Part shown: piece by piece, positions 13,001 through 26,098 of the stretch | How positions within the stretch are numbered: the stretch's first letter is position 1 | Layout: each line of letters opens with the position of its first letter | Origin: Diphasiastrum complanatum | Lineage: Eukaryota > Streptophyta > Lycopodiopsida > Lycopodiales > Lycopodiaceae | Assembly (NCBI GenBank): GCA_029204225.1 | Contig: MU832000.1 | Span: 1 to 64,000 of the forward strand | Direction: 5' to 3' | DNA length: 64,000 nt | The notes under the pieces: model-generated | The model's database searches: none | The model's input: the letters and a program-made list of their open reading frames with translations, nothing else | Told to the model about the DNA's origin: nothing | Program-made: the position numbers and the translations under genes

Positions 13001-16000
13001 AAAAATGGCTCCTCATAGTCAGCTGGGTACTCCTTCTCTCCCTCCGGTGAATGCTCCTCATCCCCTCCCTCCTCTGTCTCCTCCTCTCAACTACTCTCCG
13101 CTGGCGTCGTGTAGAGCGGGCATGACCATCCATCTGTCTGTGCAGCTCTTGAAGGATCTCCTCGTTGACATCAAACTGTGTCTGGGGTGCTCGTGGAATG
13201 GTGGCATCCGTGTCGAGTATGCAGGAGTCAGAGTTCACTTGCAACCATGACAAATATCGAGTCACCATTCAAGTTTCATTGCAGAGCTTATAAAATACCA
13301 AAAAACTAGCAATAATGAGAAGCATATAGAAGGTAAGCAAGGGTGGGGCATACAAAGCTCCAGCAGGACTCCGTCTCTGTCGTATCGTCGTAGCATCCGT
13401 GCATTGTTGGACACATAGATTAGCCATCTGCATTGCTCAATCGATAGCCGGTCCTCTTCTTCGTGTGCTGCATACTAGCTGCTCCAGTTCCGCTCACATG
13501 CGGAAGCTGAACAGTCTTGCGACAACACTCTCTCTGCCAAGCGTTGGAGCTCTGACGTGGAGCGGCCATAACAACCCCACCATGTAATTGGATGGAGCTG
13601 GTCCTCCCTCCACTGGCACCGATCAATCCCGAAAACCTCGATCCCTCTCTCGACCTTCAACAAGTTTGCCTTGATGATGCTGAGGTGCTTAGCCCCACCG
13701 GATGACAAAATAACGATTCCACGAGTCAGTGTCTATACAAGCAAGATCATACGGGCATGAAACATAAAAACAATCTGAAGATAAAATATAAATAGTAATG
13801 CAATACTTGGCCCTGGATAGACTCGATGTGTGTACTCCAGCTATCCTCTGTGGAGCTCCGGGTCGTCCGCTCGTCTGGTGGTGCGCCACAAGGGGTGCAA
13901 CATGTGGGCTACCGTGTGGATGGGCTTGTGAAAATAGTCCCACCTCTGCTGCCAAATGTCTAGCAGCTCTTATGTCCTGCAACACCCAACAACATAAGAC
14001 CCATTACAATCATTAGTCGTTTCTCATGCGAAAATACAAGATGAAATGGAAACACAACACAGATAGGGGATAGGAATTGTACTTGGCCTCGTCCAAGCAG
14101 GATCTGGTTAGCACCTCTCCATGCGGTTCATGAACTCATATATAAGATCGAGAGTGCACCCCTCTTAGTCTACTAGGCGCAACACACAAAAAACAGGCCT
14201 TAGCATATCAATCAGCTATGATGCCCAGGTCCAAAACTCATCTCCATATACAGTCGACTAGAAATGGACTGCATCCTCACTATGGCCTTTGAACTCATCG
14301 AATACAGTGCTGGCCACCATCCTCCGCAAGTCATCTCACACAGCCGCCAGCAGCTGCTCGAGAACCACAAAGTAGTAGTTGAACCGTGTGCGAGCTGGCT
14401 CCTTGAGATCTAGGGGTGAGAAGCTGCGAAATAGGACCAACATGCGCTTCTTCCTGGTAACGGAGCTGACCACACGCTTGGCCTGAGTCCAACACCATTA
14501 GAGGTAGCACATTTCTTGTTTTGGTAGTAGTTAGAGTCAGTTATGGCTCATTTGGTTACCATTGGGCCTCTAGCCCTAGGTTGCAAGCTGTAGCCCCATG
14601 ACCATGACCACCACCACCCACCTTTACTGCTGCACCCTCTAATCGACCATCCAACTACTACCACACCACTCTCTAGTCGACCATCCACCGCTATTGCTGC
14701 TTCGCCCTCTAGCCGACCTTCCACCTCTACTGCCACCCTCATTTTTGTTGCACATGAACTCGGTTATTTACACCATCCTTCCACAACCCCATCCATTGCC
14801 CCTTCTACTGATGCCGCTTCCATTGCAAACGATGTTATTGAGCATCCCACCATTGACTCTAATGTCTATGATCGACCCAAAACTCTCCCCCCCCCACAAA
14901 AAAAAAAAAAAAAAAAAAACTCCACGACAGCTGTTGAGGCCTCCCAAGACCAGGACACAGACCTTGGTTCAGTTCCTATAGAGCCGCCCGATGGCCTTGT
15001 CTATAGCTCTAGAGAGGGCTCGGTTTTACATGCCACCGATGAGCTCTCATACTGGGTTTTTATGTGCTTACGCTCGTTACAAAGACATGCTCATGATGGA
15101 CAATAGACATATTGAGCCACAATGCTTTCTTGCTCGTGTGCCACTGTACTTTCATCATGCTAGTGTTTGCTATCTTATGGTTGTTTTGATATCTTTTGTA
15201 TTTTATTTATGTCTAGACTCTAGTGTTTCTCAATGGATCTATTGTTCTTATTTTTTCATAAGGGTGTATACTAGCTTCAAGGTTAAATTTGAGCATTATT
15301 AAGTAATTTGAAGGATTTAGTCTCTTCATGTAATTGCAATTTTATTATGGCGAAATCTGGACTTTTAATGGCCCCCAACAATTTACCCTTTTCATCACTA
15401 TTTCAATTTTTTTTTGCAAAATAAAATAGAATACATAAACCTATGTTCTGGAATTTTGACACGTTTAGTTTTGAAATGCGCACTCTATATACATTGCAAA
15501 ACAGAACGGGTAACTATGGTTTCTCTTATAAATTATGATGGAAATAATCAAGTTTTGGTTATTTTCATGTCTCTTCTGAAACTATACCATGTTATCATAC
15601 CTGAATTCTTTCATGGACAGGGAAATAGTTGTTGCATCTCCAGTGGAAGACTACTTCATATACATTGATGAGCTTCCCCATGATGCTAAGGTTATCAAAA
15701 AACTGCTTTTGATGCTCAAATCTAGGAGCTTGGTTTCTGAGATGAAATCTATCATATTTCCAAAAGCAGGATTTTCATGTCGTTCTTGACTTGTTTCTTG
15801 ACATTTCAAGTTCTATTACTCTCTTTAAAGTACTTGGCTTTTGTGGAAAGAGGGAACAATTGACTTAGCGTGGAAATTCCTTCAAGTCGTAAAATCTTGC
15901 TGATTTTTTTTTTTTGTGGTTTGGAAAAGTGTGAAGCAAAGAAAATCACTAAGCCTGCGTTGGAAGCATTGGGAGAAGATTATGCATCTTATTGTCAAGG

Positions 16001-19000
16001 TATTGTCTAGTCTCCAATTACACTATCTGTGTGAAACTTTCTTTGCGAGTGTTAATTTTCTCTCTAGAATTGTCGTTCATGGATCATGTTTGCATGGCAA
16101 GCTTCAACTTAAAACTCTTTTAAGCCAATCCCAAAAGTTATTGTTAACTCTAATTTTCCCCTCTAGTAAAGATCTACTTATTGCAACTTTACTTCGCCTG
16201 ATCTTGACAGAATTAGTTTGAGCTTTATTCTTAGAAAGCCTGAAGTTATGAATGAATGCTCTTCCAACTTGTGTGAAGAAAGTTTGGAATCATCCAGTGG
16301 TTGCTTGGAAATATGTTAAAACTATAGGACAAAAAGCCATGTAGTGGTAGCAAAATAGTGAAGTTTTGCACTTTTCGTCAGTTTTTGGTGATTCTCACTG
16401 TTAGAGGTAAAAAATTGTTGTTTCTCTGTGGATTTTGAGTGTTGTGAAGTGGACTGTGGTAGACAGGGGTTTTGAGAACCACAAGACTGCTGGTAGCTTC
16501 AGATAGATGAAAAAATGGAATAAAATTGAGAAAATAGTGTGTAAAGACCGTTTTCCGTAGAGACAAAAAATACATAACAAAGGTAGCTTCAAACTCTATC
16601 ATTTTTTGACCAAAATGCATGACCTGAAGCTTGAATAAAGCAGAGGAGGTAGGGCGACCACCCCAGCAGCTTAATTGGCCCAGAAATGAGCTAGATCCAT
16701 GCCAGGTTAGGTGGGAGGTTCATCTCTCTTGTCCGATGGTGCTCTGATTCTCCCGATGGTGCCCTGTTCCGCCCTGCCCTGATCTACCCTGTCCTGATCC
16801 GCCCTGCTCTGACCCTGCTCCAATCAGCCCTGCTTCTGCTCGCCGGTCCTTTGCTGGTCCTCCAGCTCCAGCTCTACCATGGCACCTAAGAAGAAGGGGG
16901 TTGCCCCTTACCCCCCCGCCCCCCCCCCCCGCTATCAGCTCCTTCCCCTCCATCGTTGGCAGCGATGGAGGGGAAGTCCCCTTCACCATCTGCGATGGAG
17001 GGGCTGCGGCCAGTTTCAAAGGCAGCGATGGAGGGGTCCTCCAGTGATGCGATAGAGGGATCCTCTGCTGCTGCCACATCCGTCACTTCGGAAGCTCTTT
17101 CGGTGGATACCCTTGCCAAGAAGCTCCTTGCTACTGCCGAACCACCTGCGGATACTACGAATCAGCTGTCCACAGTTGATTATACCCCATCCAAACCTAC
17201 TGAGGGCCTTTTTACTAATGACATCATCTTTATCCGGTAAGAAATCATCGGACTCAAGAGACAATTACACTTCTTCGAAATTGAGAATGGCAAGCTGGCT
17301 TTGGATCTCCGTGGTGTTAAAGAGCAAATGGAGCAGCTTGAACGTGGAGACCCCTTTCAGGCACTTTCAGACGACATTGCTATCTTTTCTCAGCAGGGTT
17401 ACATTCCGTTAGCGCAGGAGATTCCAACGCCCGCACAAGCTCCAGACAGACGGAATTGATTCTATTTGACACTGGGTCCTCACATAACATCATTAACTCC
17501 GCTTTGATCAAACGGTTAAGAGTGAGCACACAACCTACCTGTACCAGTACACAGTCGAAATGGCTGGTGGAAAGGGTGCGAAGTGTGGGATGCCAGGGTT
17601 GTGGGTATGCCTCTAACCATTCAGAGCTATACTGAGGAGTTGGATTTTAAGATTACCCGTTTGGCTCGCTTTGATGTGGTGCTTGGAATTTGTTGGCATG
17701 TGGCTAAGAAACCTTACATCGCTTGGGATACTCATGTGTATGAGTTCCAGCACTATGGTAGGATTCATTCCCTGCGTGGAGAGCCTGATATGCCTCCAAG
17801 ACCTTTGATCACGGCGACGTAGCTGCGTAAGGTTCAGTGTAAGTGCATGTATGTTTGTTTCTTGTATGATATGTCTGTTTCTGCTAATGAGTCTGATGTA
17901 TGTCAAGAACAAACTAACCTTACTAAGAACCTAAATCGCCAAATTAGTAAGGAGTTCCTAGATGTGTTCACGAATGAACTTCCATCTATTTTAAATCCTA
18001 AGAAAAATGTGGAGCATAGAATCGAGTTAATTCTTGGATCATCTCCTGTTAATAGACCACCTTATAGAATGAGTCTGAAAGAGGAGGAAGAGGTCAGAAG
18101 CATGATTGAGGACTACCTTGCCAAGGGGCAAGTAAGACCTAGCTTCTCCCCCTTTGCCTCTCCGATCAGTCTGGTAAAAAAGAAGGATGGGTCTTGGAGA
18201 ATGTGTGTGGACTATCGAGGCTTGAACAAGATTACTGTTAAGCATCGATATCCTATGCCACGTATAGATGATCTTTTGGATGCCCTCCATGGTGCTAAAG
18301 TGTTTAGCAAAGTTGACCTAAAGAGCGGTTACCACCAGGTGAGAGTTCGAGAAGAGGATGTGCATAAAACTGCCTTCCGGACTCGTTTTGGACACTGTGA
18401 ATTTTTAGTTATGCCCTTTGGATTGACTAACGTCCCTGCAACATTTATGATGTTAATGAACGATGTGCTTAGACCATTTATGGGCAAGTTTGTGGTTAAT
18501 TTTGTTGATGAGATACTTGTTTACAATTGTGGTGATGCTATGCATGTTAATCACCTTAGAACTGTGTTATCAACTTTGAGGGAAAACACATTGTTCGCTA
18601 ATGATAAAAAAAGTGAATTGTTTAAAAAGAAATAACATATTTGGGTTTTATAGTGTCAGCAGCATAGAACCCACGGTTCCCAGAACCGTGGGTCCTGGGA
18701 ACTGTGGAAGGAACCGTACCACATTTCCTTGAACCGTGGTACGGTTCATCTAAATAATTAATTAATTAATTAGTTACCAAATTCACAGACTTCACAGATG
18801 ATTTCATAGATTTCATAGATGATACAGATTTGACAGATTTCACATGATGTACAGATGATTTGACAGATGATACAGATGATTTGACAGATGTGAAATCATC
18901 TGAAATCATCATTGATTTGACAGATTTCACATGATGTACAGATGATTTCACAGATGATACATTTGAGTCATTTGATAGATGATACAGATGATTTCACAGA

Positions 19001-22000
19001 TGATTGATAGATTTCACAGATGATTTGATAGAATTCACAGATTTTTTTGGCCTTTTTTTTGCATATTTTTCGGGGGGAAACTAAAAAAAAAATTAATCAA
19101 TTAATTGAATAATTAATCAATACGGTTCACCACGGTTCTGGGCAAAAAATTTTAAGAACCGTGGTGAACCGATAACGGTTCATTAATTCTATGGTCAGCA
19201 GATGGAATAAAACCGGATCTGCAAAAAGTTGTTCTTCTTCTTGCCTGGCCTGTTCCTACAAAGTCCAGACTTGATGGCACTAAGAAGCTTTCTAGGGTTG
19301 GCTGTGTTTTATCGTAAAGGTGTGAAGAATTATTCACACGTAGCTGCACCATTGACCGATATGTTTCAGAAAAATAAATGGAAAGAGTGGATAGAACTTC
19401 AGCAGCGAAGTTTCGATGCTTTGAAGGCTGACTTGTCACTTTAGAAATTGTGGACCCTCAAAAACCATTTGTCGTTGAAACGGATGCAAGTGACATTGCT
19501 ATTGGGGCAGTTCTGATGCAAGAGGGTAGGCTTGTGGCCTTTGAGAGCAAGAAGCTCAACCCTGCACAGAAGAACTATCCAACTCATGAGAAAGAGTTGT
19601 ATGCCATTATCCATGCTTTGAAGGCATGGAGGCATTATTTGTATGGTGCGGAATTCTATGTGTACACCGACCATAACACTTTGAGATATTTCTGCAACCA
19701 GCCGGACCTAAGAGGGCGGCAAGCCAGGTGGGCTGAGTTGATGCAAGAATTCCACATGGAAATTCGATACAAGATAGGTTCCGAAAATCGTGTGGCTGAT
19801 GCATTGTCTCGTATATTGTATCAGATGTCTTTTGTGGTCATTGAAAATGACCTGATTGCTGAGATTAGACAGGCTCAACAAGAGGATCCTCATTGTCAGG
19901 GAATTGTGAGAGGCAAATCTTGCGCAATTAGATTCTCAAGGTGAGAGTTCTGGTCTCTTCGCTCACACTTACCTTAAATATACCATAGAAGATGGTATGA
20001 TTAAGAGAAACGGCAAACTTCTCGATCCAGCTTGTGAGGAGCTGCATATAGGAAGTCCATTTATGTCATGATAGCCCTAGTGTAGGTCATCCTGGTGTGG
20101 ATAGGACCTATGAGTTGATCTTACGTAACTTTTGGTGGCCTAAATTGAAAAAAGATGTTTACCATTATGTGACGCACTGTTTGAAGTGCCAGGTCAATAA
20201 AGCTGAAAGGATTAAAACTCCTGGAGTTTTACACCCACTACCTGTGCCAGGCGGAAGATGGGAGAGTATTTCCATGGATTCTATCACTAACTTACCTCGT
20301 ACATAGTCAAAACATGATTCTATCTTGGTCGTAGTTGACAGACTCACTAAGATGGCTCATTTTTCCAACGCGTAAAATGAATGATGCGGCTGGAGTAGCT
20401 AATTTGTTTATCGAGCATGTGTTCAGACTTCATGGATTACCGTCATCCATAGCGTCTGACAGGGATACTCGATTCACTGGAAGCTTTTGGACTGCAGTTA
20501 TGGCCAAACTTGAAGTCCAATTGAGAATGAGCAGTACAGAGCATCTTGAAACGGATGGCCAAACTGAGAGAGTCAACCAGACCTTAGAGGATATGCTTAG
20601 GGCATTTGTTGGGGATAAGTAAACTCAGTTGGAGAAGTACTTGCCACTGTTGGAGTTTGCTTACAATGACAAAAAACTGTGAGTACTAAGATGAGTCCTT
20701 TCGAGCTTAATTATTTTTTTAGGCCAGCTAGCCCTGTTATGGTAGGAATTCCTCAGAGAGTGCCTAGTGCGGCTAATTTCCTAACTCAAATGAATGAAAT
20801 GCTTGAGTTAGCGAAGGTTAATATTAGGCAAGCGATGGATCAAGCTAAGTCTTATGTTGATTAGCATCTCATGCCTAGAGAGTTTGTGGTAGGAGACACG
20901 GTGTTTCTCCAAGTACCGAAGGACTCTAAGACCCTTAAGACAGGCAAATGTTACAAGTTGTCCCCACATTATTGTGGACCCTAGAAAATTGTTAAAAGAA
21001 TCAGTGATGTTTCTTATAAGTTAGATTTTTAGAAAACTTGTAAAGTGCATCCTGTATTTCATGTTTCTAGATTGAAACAGGTTTTACATAATGGTGATAA
21101 CTTGTTGTCTGATGGTTTGTTTGCATTCCAGGAGCAGGGAGAAGTAACCCATGGGCCAGCGAGGGCATTGGATAGGCGGGAGAGGCGTTTACGCAACCGT
21201 CTGATCTGTGAGTACTTGGTCGCTTGGCATGGAAGGCCTCTTTCTGATGCTAACCTGAGAGACTGCGCACAATTTCTGTGCACAGTACCCTAGCTTTGTT
21301 ATCGTGGATGATGTTACTTGAGGGGGGAAGGGATGTTACAGCTTTTACTCCTTGTCCCGGTTGTTTATTGTGTTTACTTATGGATGTACTTCTAGTAAAT
21401 ACAGAAATGGCTAAGTCACCGGCCTGTGGTGACCTTTGTAACAGAAATGTAAATAAAGCTGTTAATGAAGTTTCTGAGCCTCAGAGTCGCATGTTGCTTG
21501 GGTATAGGGTACTGGGTCATTAATTAGGAGTGGCTGGACTGACCTCCTAAAAAGTAGGAGTTGACTAGTCAACGTGACACATGTCATATGCTCACTGGGA
21601 CACTTGGTCCAGTGAATGAGTGACACATGTCAGGGTTGACCGGTCAAACATGACACGTGTCACATGCTCACTGGGACACGGTCCAGTGGATGGGTGACAC
21701 ATGTCGGCCTACTCACTTGCCTATGTGTCAGGGTATTGCCAAGTGGCAAGTGTCGACAGTGCATGGAGTTGGCCATGTGTTGAGATTTAGGAAGGGTCAG
21801 GGTTAAGGGGTGCTTGAGGATTGTGTATAAGTGAGCCTAGAGAGGCATTCCTCATCATAATCTATGCAACAAAGGCTGGGAGGAGACGACGCAACCAGCT
21901 CCACTGTGTTTGTGTTTGATGCTATGTGCTTGCAGGGAATCAAAAATGCTGGAAATTTGTGGCGATCAGTGCATGGTTGGACGGGTGTCGGTAAGAAGAT

Positions 22001-25000
22001 CAGGGAGAGCCTGACAATATGGAACTAGATCGGATTTCACAGGATGCAGATATTCCAGCTACCTCTTTTGGGGAGCTGTTGATTACTCTTTTAGAGACGC
22101 ACTCTCTTGCCATCCTAAATGGCCTCACACAGTGGCCCTCATCATCAACATTTACATGTCATCCTCATGGTGGAGGGCATAGTGTAGTTGACTACTTTAT
22201 TGGATCACCTGCCTTGATCCCTCATATCTCTGATTTCTCCATTACCCCTCCTACTATTTCTGATCACGCACTATTATGCCTCTCACTTGGTCATATAACT
22301 CCATCCTCTGACGTCCCATGCTCTTCTTCCACATGTAAACGTGTCCCTTTCACTCACCCTGGACTTACAAATTACACTACAAGCCTGTCCCAATTACTTA
22401 CTTCCCTTTCACGGCATCAGTTGACCAGCAAGCCACCTTCCTCTCTCAATCCCTTTTAACTGCTGCTTCCTCATCTTTCCCTACCAAAACGATATCATCT
22501 CATAGACGTGTTCACAACCAATGGAAACATCGACATGTCTAGTGAAGCCCAGAAGATGACTCGCATTGCTGACTCTACATCAGCTGGTCAATCTCAGAGG
22601 TCGGGCAAACCCCTAGAAGACCACGGTCCCGTTATGATTCAAAATGCCGTTCTCTTCACAAACAAGTGTTATATGCCAAATTATACTCCCTTGCAGTACT
22701 CAAACAATGCCAAAAAGAGTATCATAAAACCACCAGAAAAAAGAAGATAACGTACCTACGATCACTTTGCCAAAGGTTGATCAATTCTTTAGATTCTCCT
22801 TCTTCCTCCTTTTTTTGAAAGTTCACCAGACACTCCTCAACACGGGCCCCCATAGCAATTGAATCCTAGATTGAATATGCCACGAAACTATATACCATGG
22901 ACTCTCCTCCTATCTTACTCTCACCACGACTTGCCCACTGCTCTCTTTTTACTCCACACATGGTTGATAATGCCATTAAACATGCCAAACTTCATAAAGC
23001 TACTGACTATGATTTTTTGAATGTAGACTTCCTAAAGCCGGTAGCACACATTGTTTCTCCCTGCATTGCTCACGCTCGCTGTGACTTCCGGTTTCCCCAC
23101 GGCATGGTGTACTAATATCCTCCATCCCATCCTCAAGGCAGGTGATCCCATGAATGTAGAAAACTATCGCACCATCATGATTGGTCACGCTTTGGCTTTG
23201 GGTCAAGCTGGGTTCCGGCCAGGATACTCTACCTCGGATCAGATCTTCATTTTGAGATGCATTATTGCGGAGGCAGGACATAGGAGGTAGAGAGTTTACT
23301 GCTACTTTGTGGACCTTCAAACATCTCCTTTTTCAGAGGTTAGCTTCACTTGGCTTTACAGAGGAGACTATTGCTGCGATCATTACTTTATATGAGCGGG
23401 TTTTGGCACATTTTAGAGATGGTAGTGGCTGGTCCCCTTTGATACATAGTACCATTGGAGTGAAACAGGGCTGTCCTTTATCGCCTACTCTCTTTGCACT
23501 ATATATTGATGATCTCGAGTGGGTTATTCGCGAGGAAGGTGGAGAGGGCTGCCCTTTAGCGGACATTATTATACCCATTCTCCTATACGTTGATGATGTG
23601 GTTCTTCTCTCATCCTGTGCAGTTGGTTTACAGAGACACCTTTATGCTCTACATCGCTTTTGTCAGCTTTGGCGATTGATGGTTAATACTAAGAAGACCA
23701 AGATTATGGTGTTCAACACCAATCGACAGCACATACTTGCAGCGAATCGCGATTCGCTGGGTCCACGATTCACAAAACGCGATTTTGAACCCCGAATCGC
23801 AAATTTTTTTTTTTTTTTTTTTTGGGAAAAACAGCTTATGGCTGAAATTTTTTTAGGGGGTCAATGGTCAAACCAGCGTTTTGCCTCTCAAAAGTGCAGT
23901 AGATGAGGCACAAACAAATCTTATTTTTCAGTAGCTATCTGGTTGTCATTTGCTCTGGTTTTTTGTAAATGTTAATCCTACTGTTTGGGCTATCAACTGT
24001 ATGGATGATGATCACTTTTACAATCGTTTCACTGGAGATGTGAGTGCAATGTGCATACAGTTGGGGGCATAAATATTGGGCCCTTCTCGGCACACATTTG
24101 GACCCCATTTTTATCTACGGGGGGGGGGGGGCGGTAGCAATTTATCTACAGTGTTTATATAGCAAGAAGTCCTAGGGGGTTCGGGGGGCGGTAGTCCCCC
24201 GGGAAACAGGGGGTTTGGGGGGTTGTAGCCCTCCGAGAAACAGGGGGTCCGGGGGGCAATGCCCCCCAACGGCGGGGTCCAGGGGCTGCCCGTAGACCCC
24301 GGCTCCGATGGTAAGGCCTCTTTATGATTTGGCCTTCCAACTCCCTGAGTGAAAACACACTTTTTGGTGTTTCGCACCCGAAACAGCCGACAAACTACAT
24401 AGTCATAATGCTCTCAATCAGAGTTTTCATCTGATACCCATATTGCCTAAAAAAATTTCAAAAAAAAAAAAAAACCGATTCTGTGCGATTCTGGGAAAAT
24501 CCCGAAACACATTTCTGATTCGCGATTCAGAATCGCGGTGCATCTATGCGACAACATATGAGAGATGTGATATCTTACTATGACGGGCAGCCGATTGAGA
24601 TTGTGACCTCTTACACCTACTTGGGAGTACTCTTCTCCGGTCCATCACTCACCTTTAGACCAACAGTCCTCACCAGGCTCCGCAAGGGGCATTCCGCTCT
24701 TGTCCATCTGGAGAGATTCTGTTCCACATATTATGAGCAGGACCCTGCTACCAGATGCTTACTATTCTCTGGTATAGTTTCCCCAGTTGCTCTATACTCT
24801 GCTGAGACTTGGTGCCCTGATCTATCACGAGATTTATGGAGGGATCTTATACAAATGCTCATGCTCCGCCGGATGATTCGGGCTATGATATCATATTAGC
24901 GGAGTTTGCTTCTCCTCCCTTGGTTGTCGGTGCTATGTTCCAGATTGTTACCTTTCTTCACAGGATATCGGATCTAGATACTTCCAGATACGTTGTCGCT

Positions 25001-26038
25001 GCTCTCACTTCATCCCACACCATTGCTGGACAGGGAGCCAAGCATTCTTGGTATGGCAATGTCTCAACCCTTCTTCAGACATGGGGGATATCTGCACTTG
25101 ATCTCCCAAACGGGACCAATGCTTCTATCAGACAACAGATTTATTGGAGCTACATACACACTATATGGTCACCGCCTGATCCTGATAGGGTCAAGATGCA
25201 TTTCTACGGCACACATCTATTACAGCTGGATGCTATGCGCACAACCACTGTCATTTGGTCTGAGATACCGTATGGGACAGTTTCGAGTCTCTTCTTACCA
25301 GCTTCCTATCGAGACGGGTAGATACAAGGACACGCCCAGATCTCAGAGGATATGCCAGCTTTACTCTCTTCAGGAGGTGGAGGATGAGTTTCATTTCATC
25401 TTTTGTTGTCCAGTATATTATGAGATCAGAGGGCGATACCATTGTTTATACAGAGATACTCCTCTCACGCTGAGATCCTTCCTCATGTATCCAGACTCCA
25501 GATGTGTAGGTCTTCTGTTGAGAGAGATGTATACTCTGCGAGCTTCACTTTTACCTACGCACTCAGATATGGATCACAGTCAGGTTCATATTACCCAGTT
25601 CTTTCATAAGCGAGACAGAGAGGATATTTTAGTTGAAGATTTTGAAGTTCCTGTTCGAAGACCGAAGACACAGAGAGTATCACATGCATCTACTAGATCC
25701 AGTTCTACCAGGTCTTCACGTGCTTCCCGCCAGCCTTCAGTATGCTCCACTACTACCATCACTCATTACTTTCAATCAGCTTGTAGCTAGTCTCCTGAGC
25801 AGAGCAAGTGGTTAAGCTCTTGCTTTGTACCCCCATAAGTTGGTGGTCAAGCTTTGATACTTCTTCTTACATATAGAGAGATAGATATGCTAGTTTTTCT
25901 TTCTTTCTTTAGTAAATAAGTCCGGACGTATGCGGACAATTACGCTTGTACTCTTGGTTTTCACATACTTGACATGTACTCCATTTGGTCTTACATGCCT
26001 TTTGGCATGGAAAAGACATTAATAGAGCTTTCTTTCTT

Positions 26039-26098
<60 letters not shown>

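Larger units (their letters stand above)
16878..22016 (+). mobile_element. Gypsy-1: internally deleted, decayed Ty3/gypsy retrotransposon
   Basis: In order: a gag start with coiled-coil-like ends (16878-17440), protease relic, reverse transcriptase, RNase H, integrase, a chromodomain-like tail, a polypurine tract (gaggggggaaggga) and one LTR starting TGTTACAGC at 21334. Most of gag and the 5' LTR are missing. The order PR-RT-RH-IN with a C-terminal chromodomain-like segment fits plant chromoviruses. A 531-bp MITE is inserted in the RT. It is related to the intact element at 58.4-64 kb. It lies in the H-I intron in sense orientation and abuts LINE-A. The start coordinate and LTR end (CTGACA at 22016) are estimates. 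Confidence 0.85.
22017..25870 (+). mobile_element. LINE-A: decayed non-LTR retrotransposon, 5' truncated, with MITE-2 inserted
   Basis: It carries the end of the endonuclease, the reverse transcriptase and the C-terminal zinc-motif region in order, broken by frameshifts. The same family occurs as LINE-B and LINE-C. An 817-bp MITE splits it at 23732-24548. The 5' part of ORF2 and any ORF1 are missing, because the LTR of gypsy-1 abuts its start. The 3' end is not marked by a clear poly(A); the sequence after the last coding stop runs to about 25870. Confidence 0.82.

Noticed and set aside
18766-18951. Minus-strand ORF rich in KSVKS repeats
   Set aside because: It is a translation of the degenerate CAGATGATTT repeat array inside MITE-1, not a gene.
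24111-24377. Proline-rich minus-strand ORFs
   Set aside because: They are translations of the G-rich repeat units in MITE-2.
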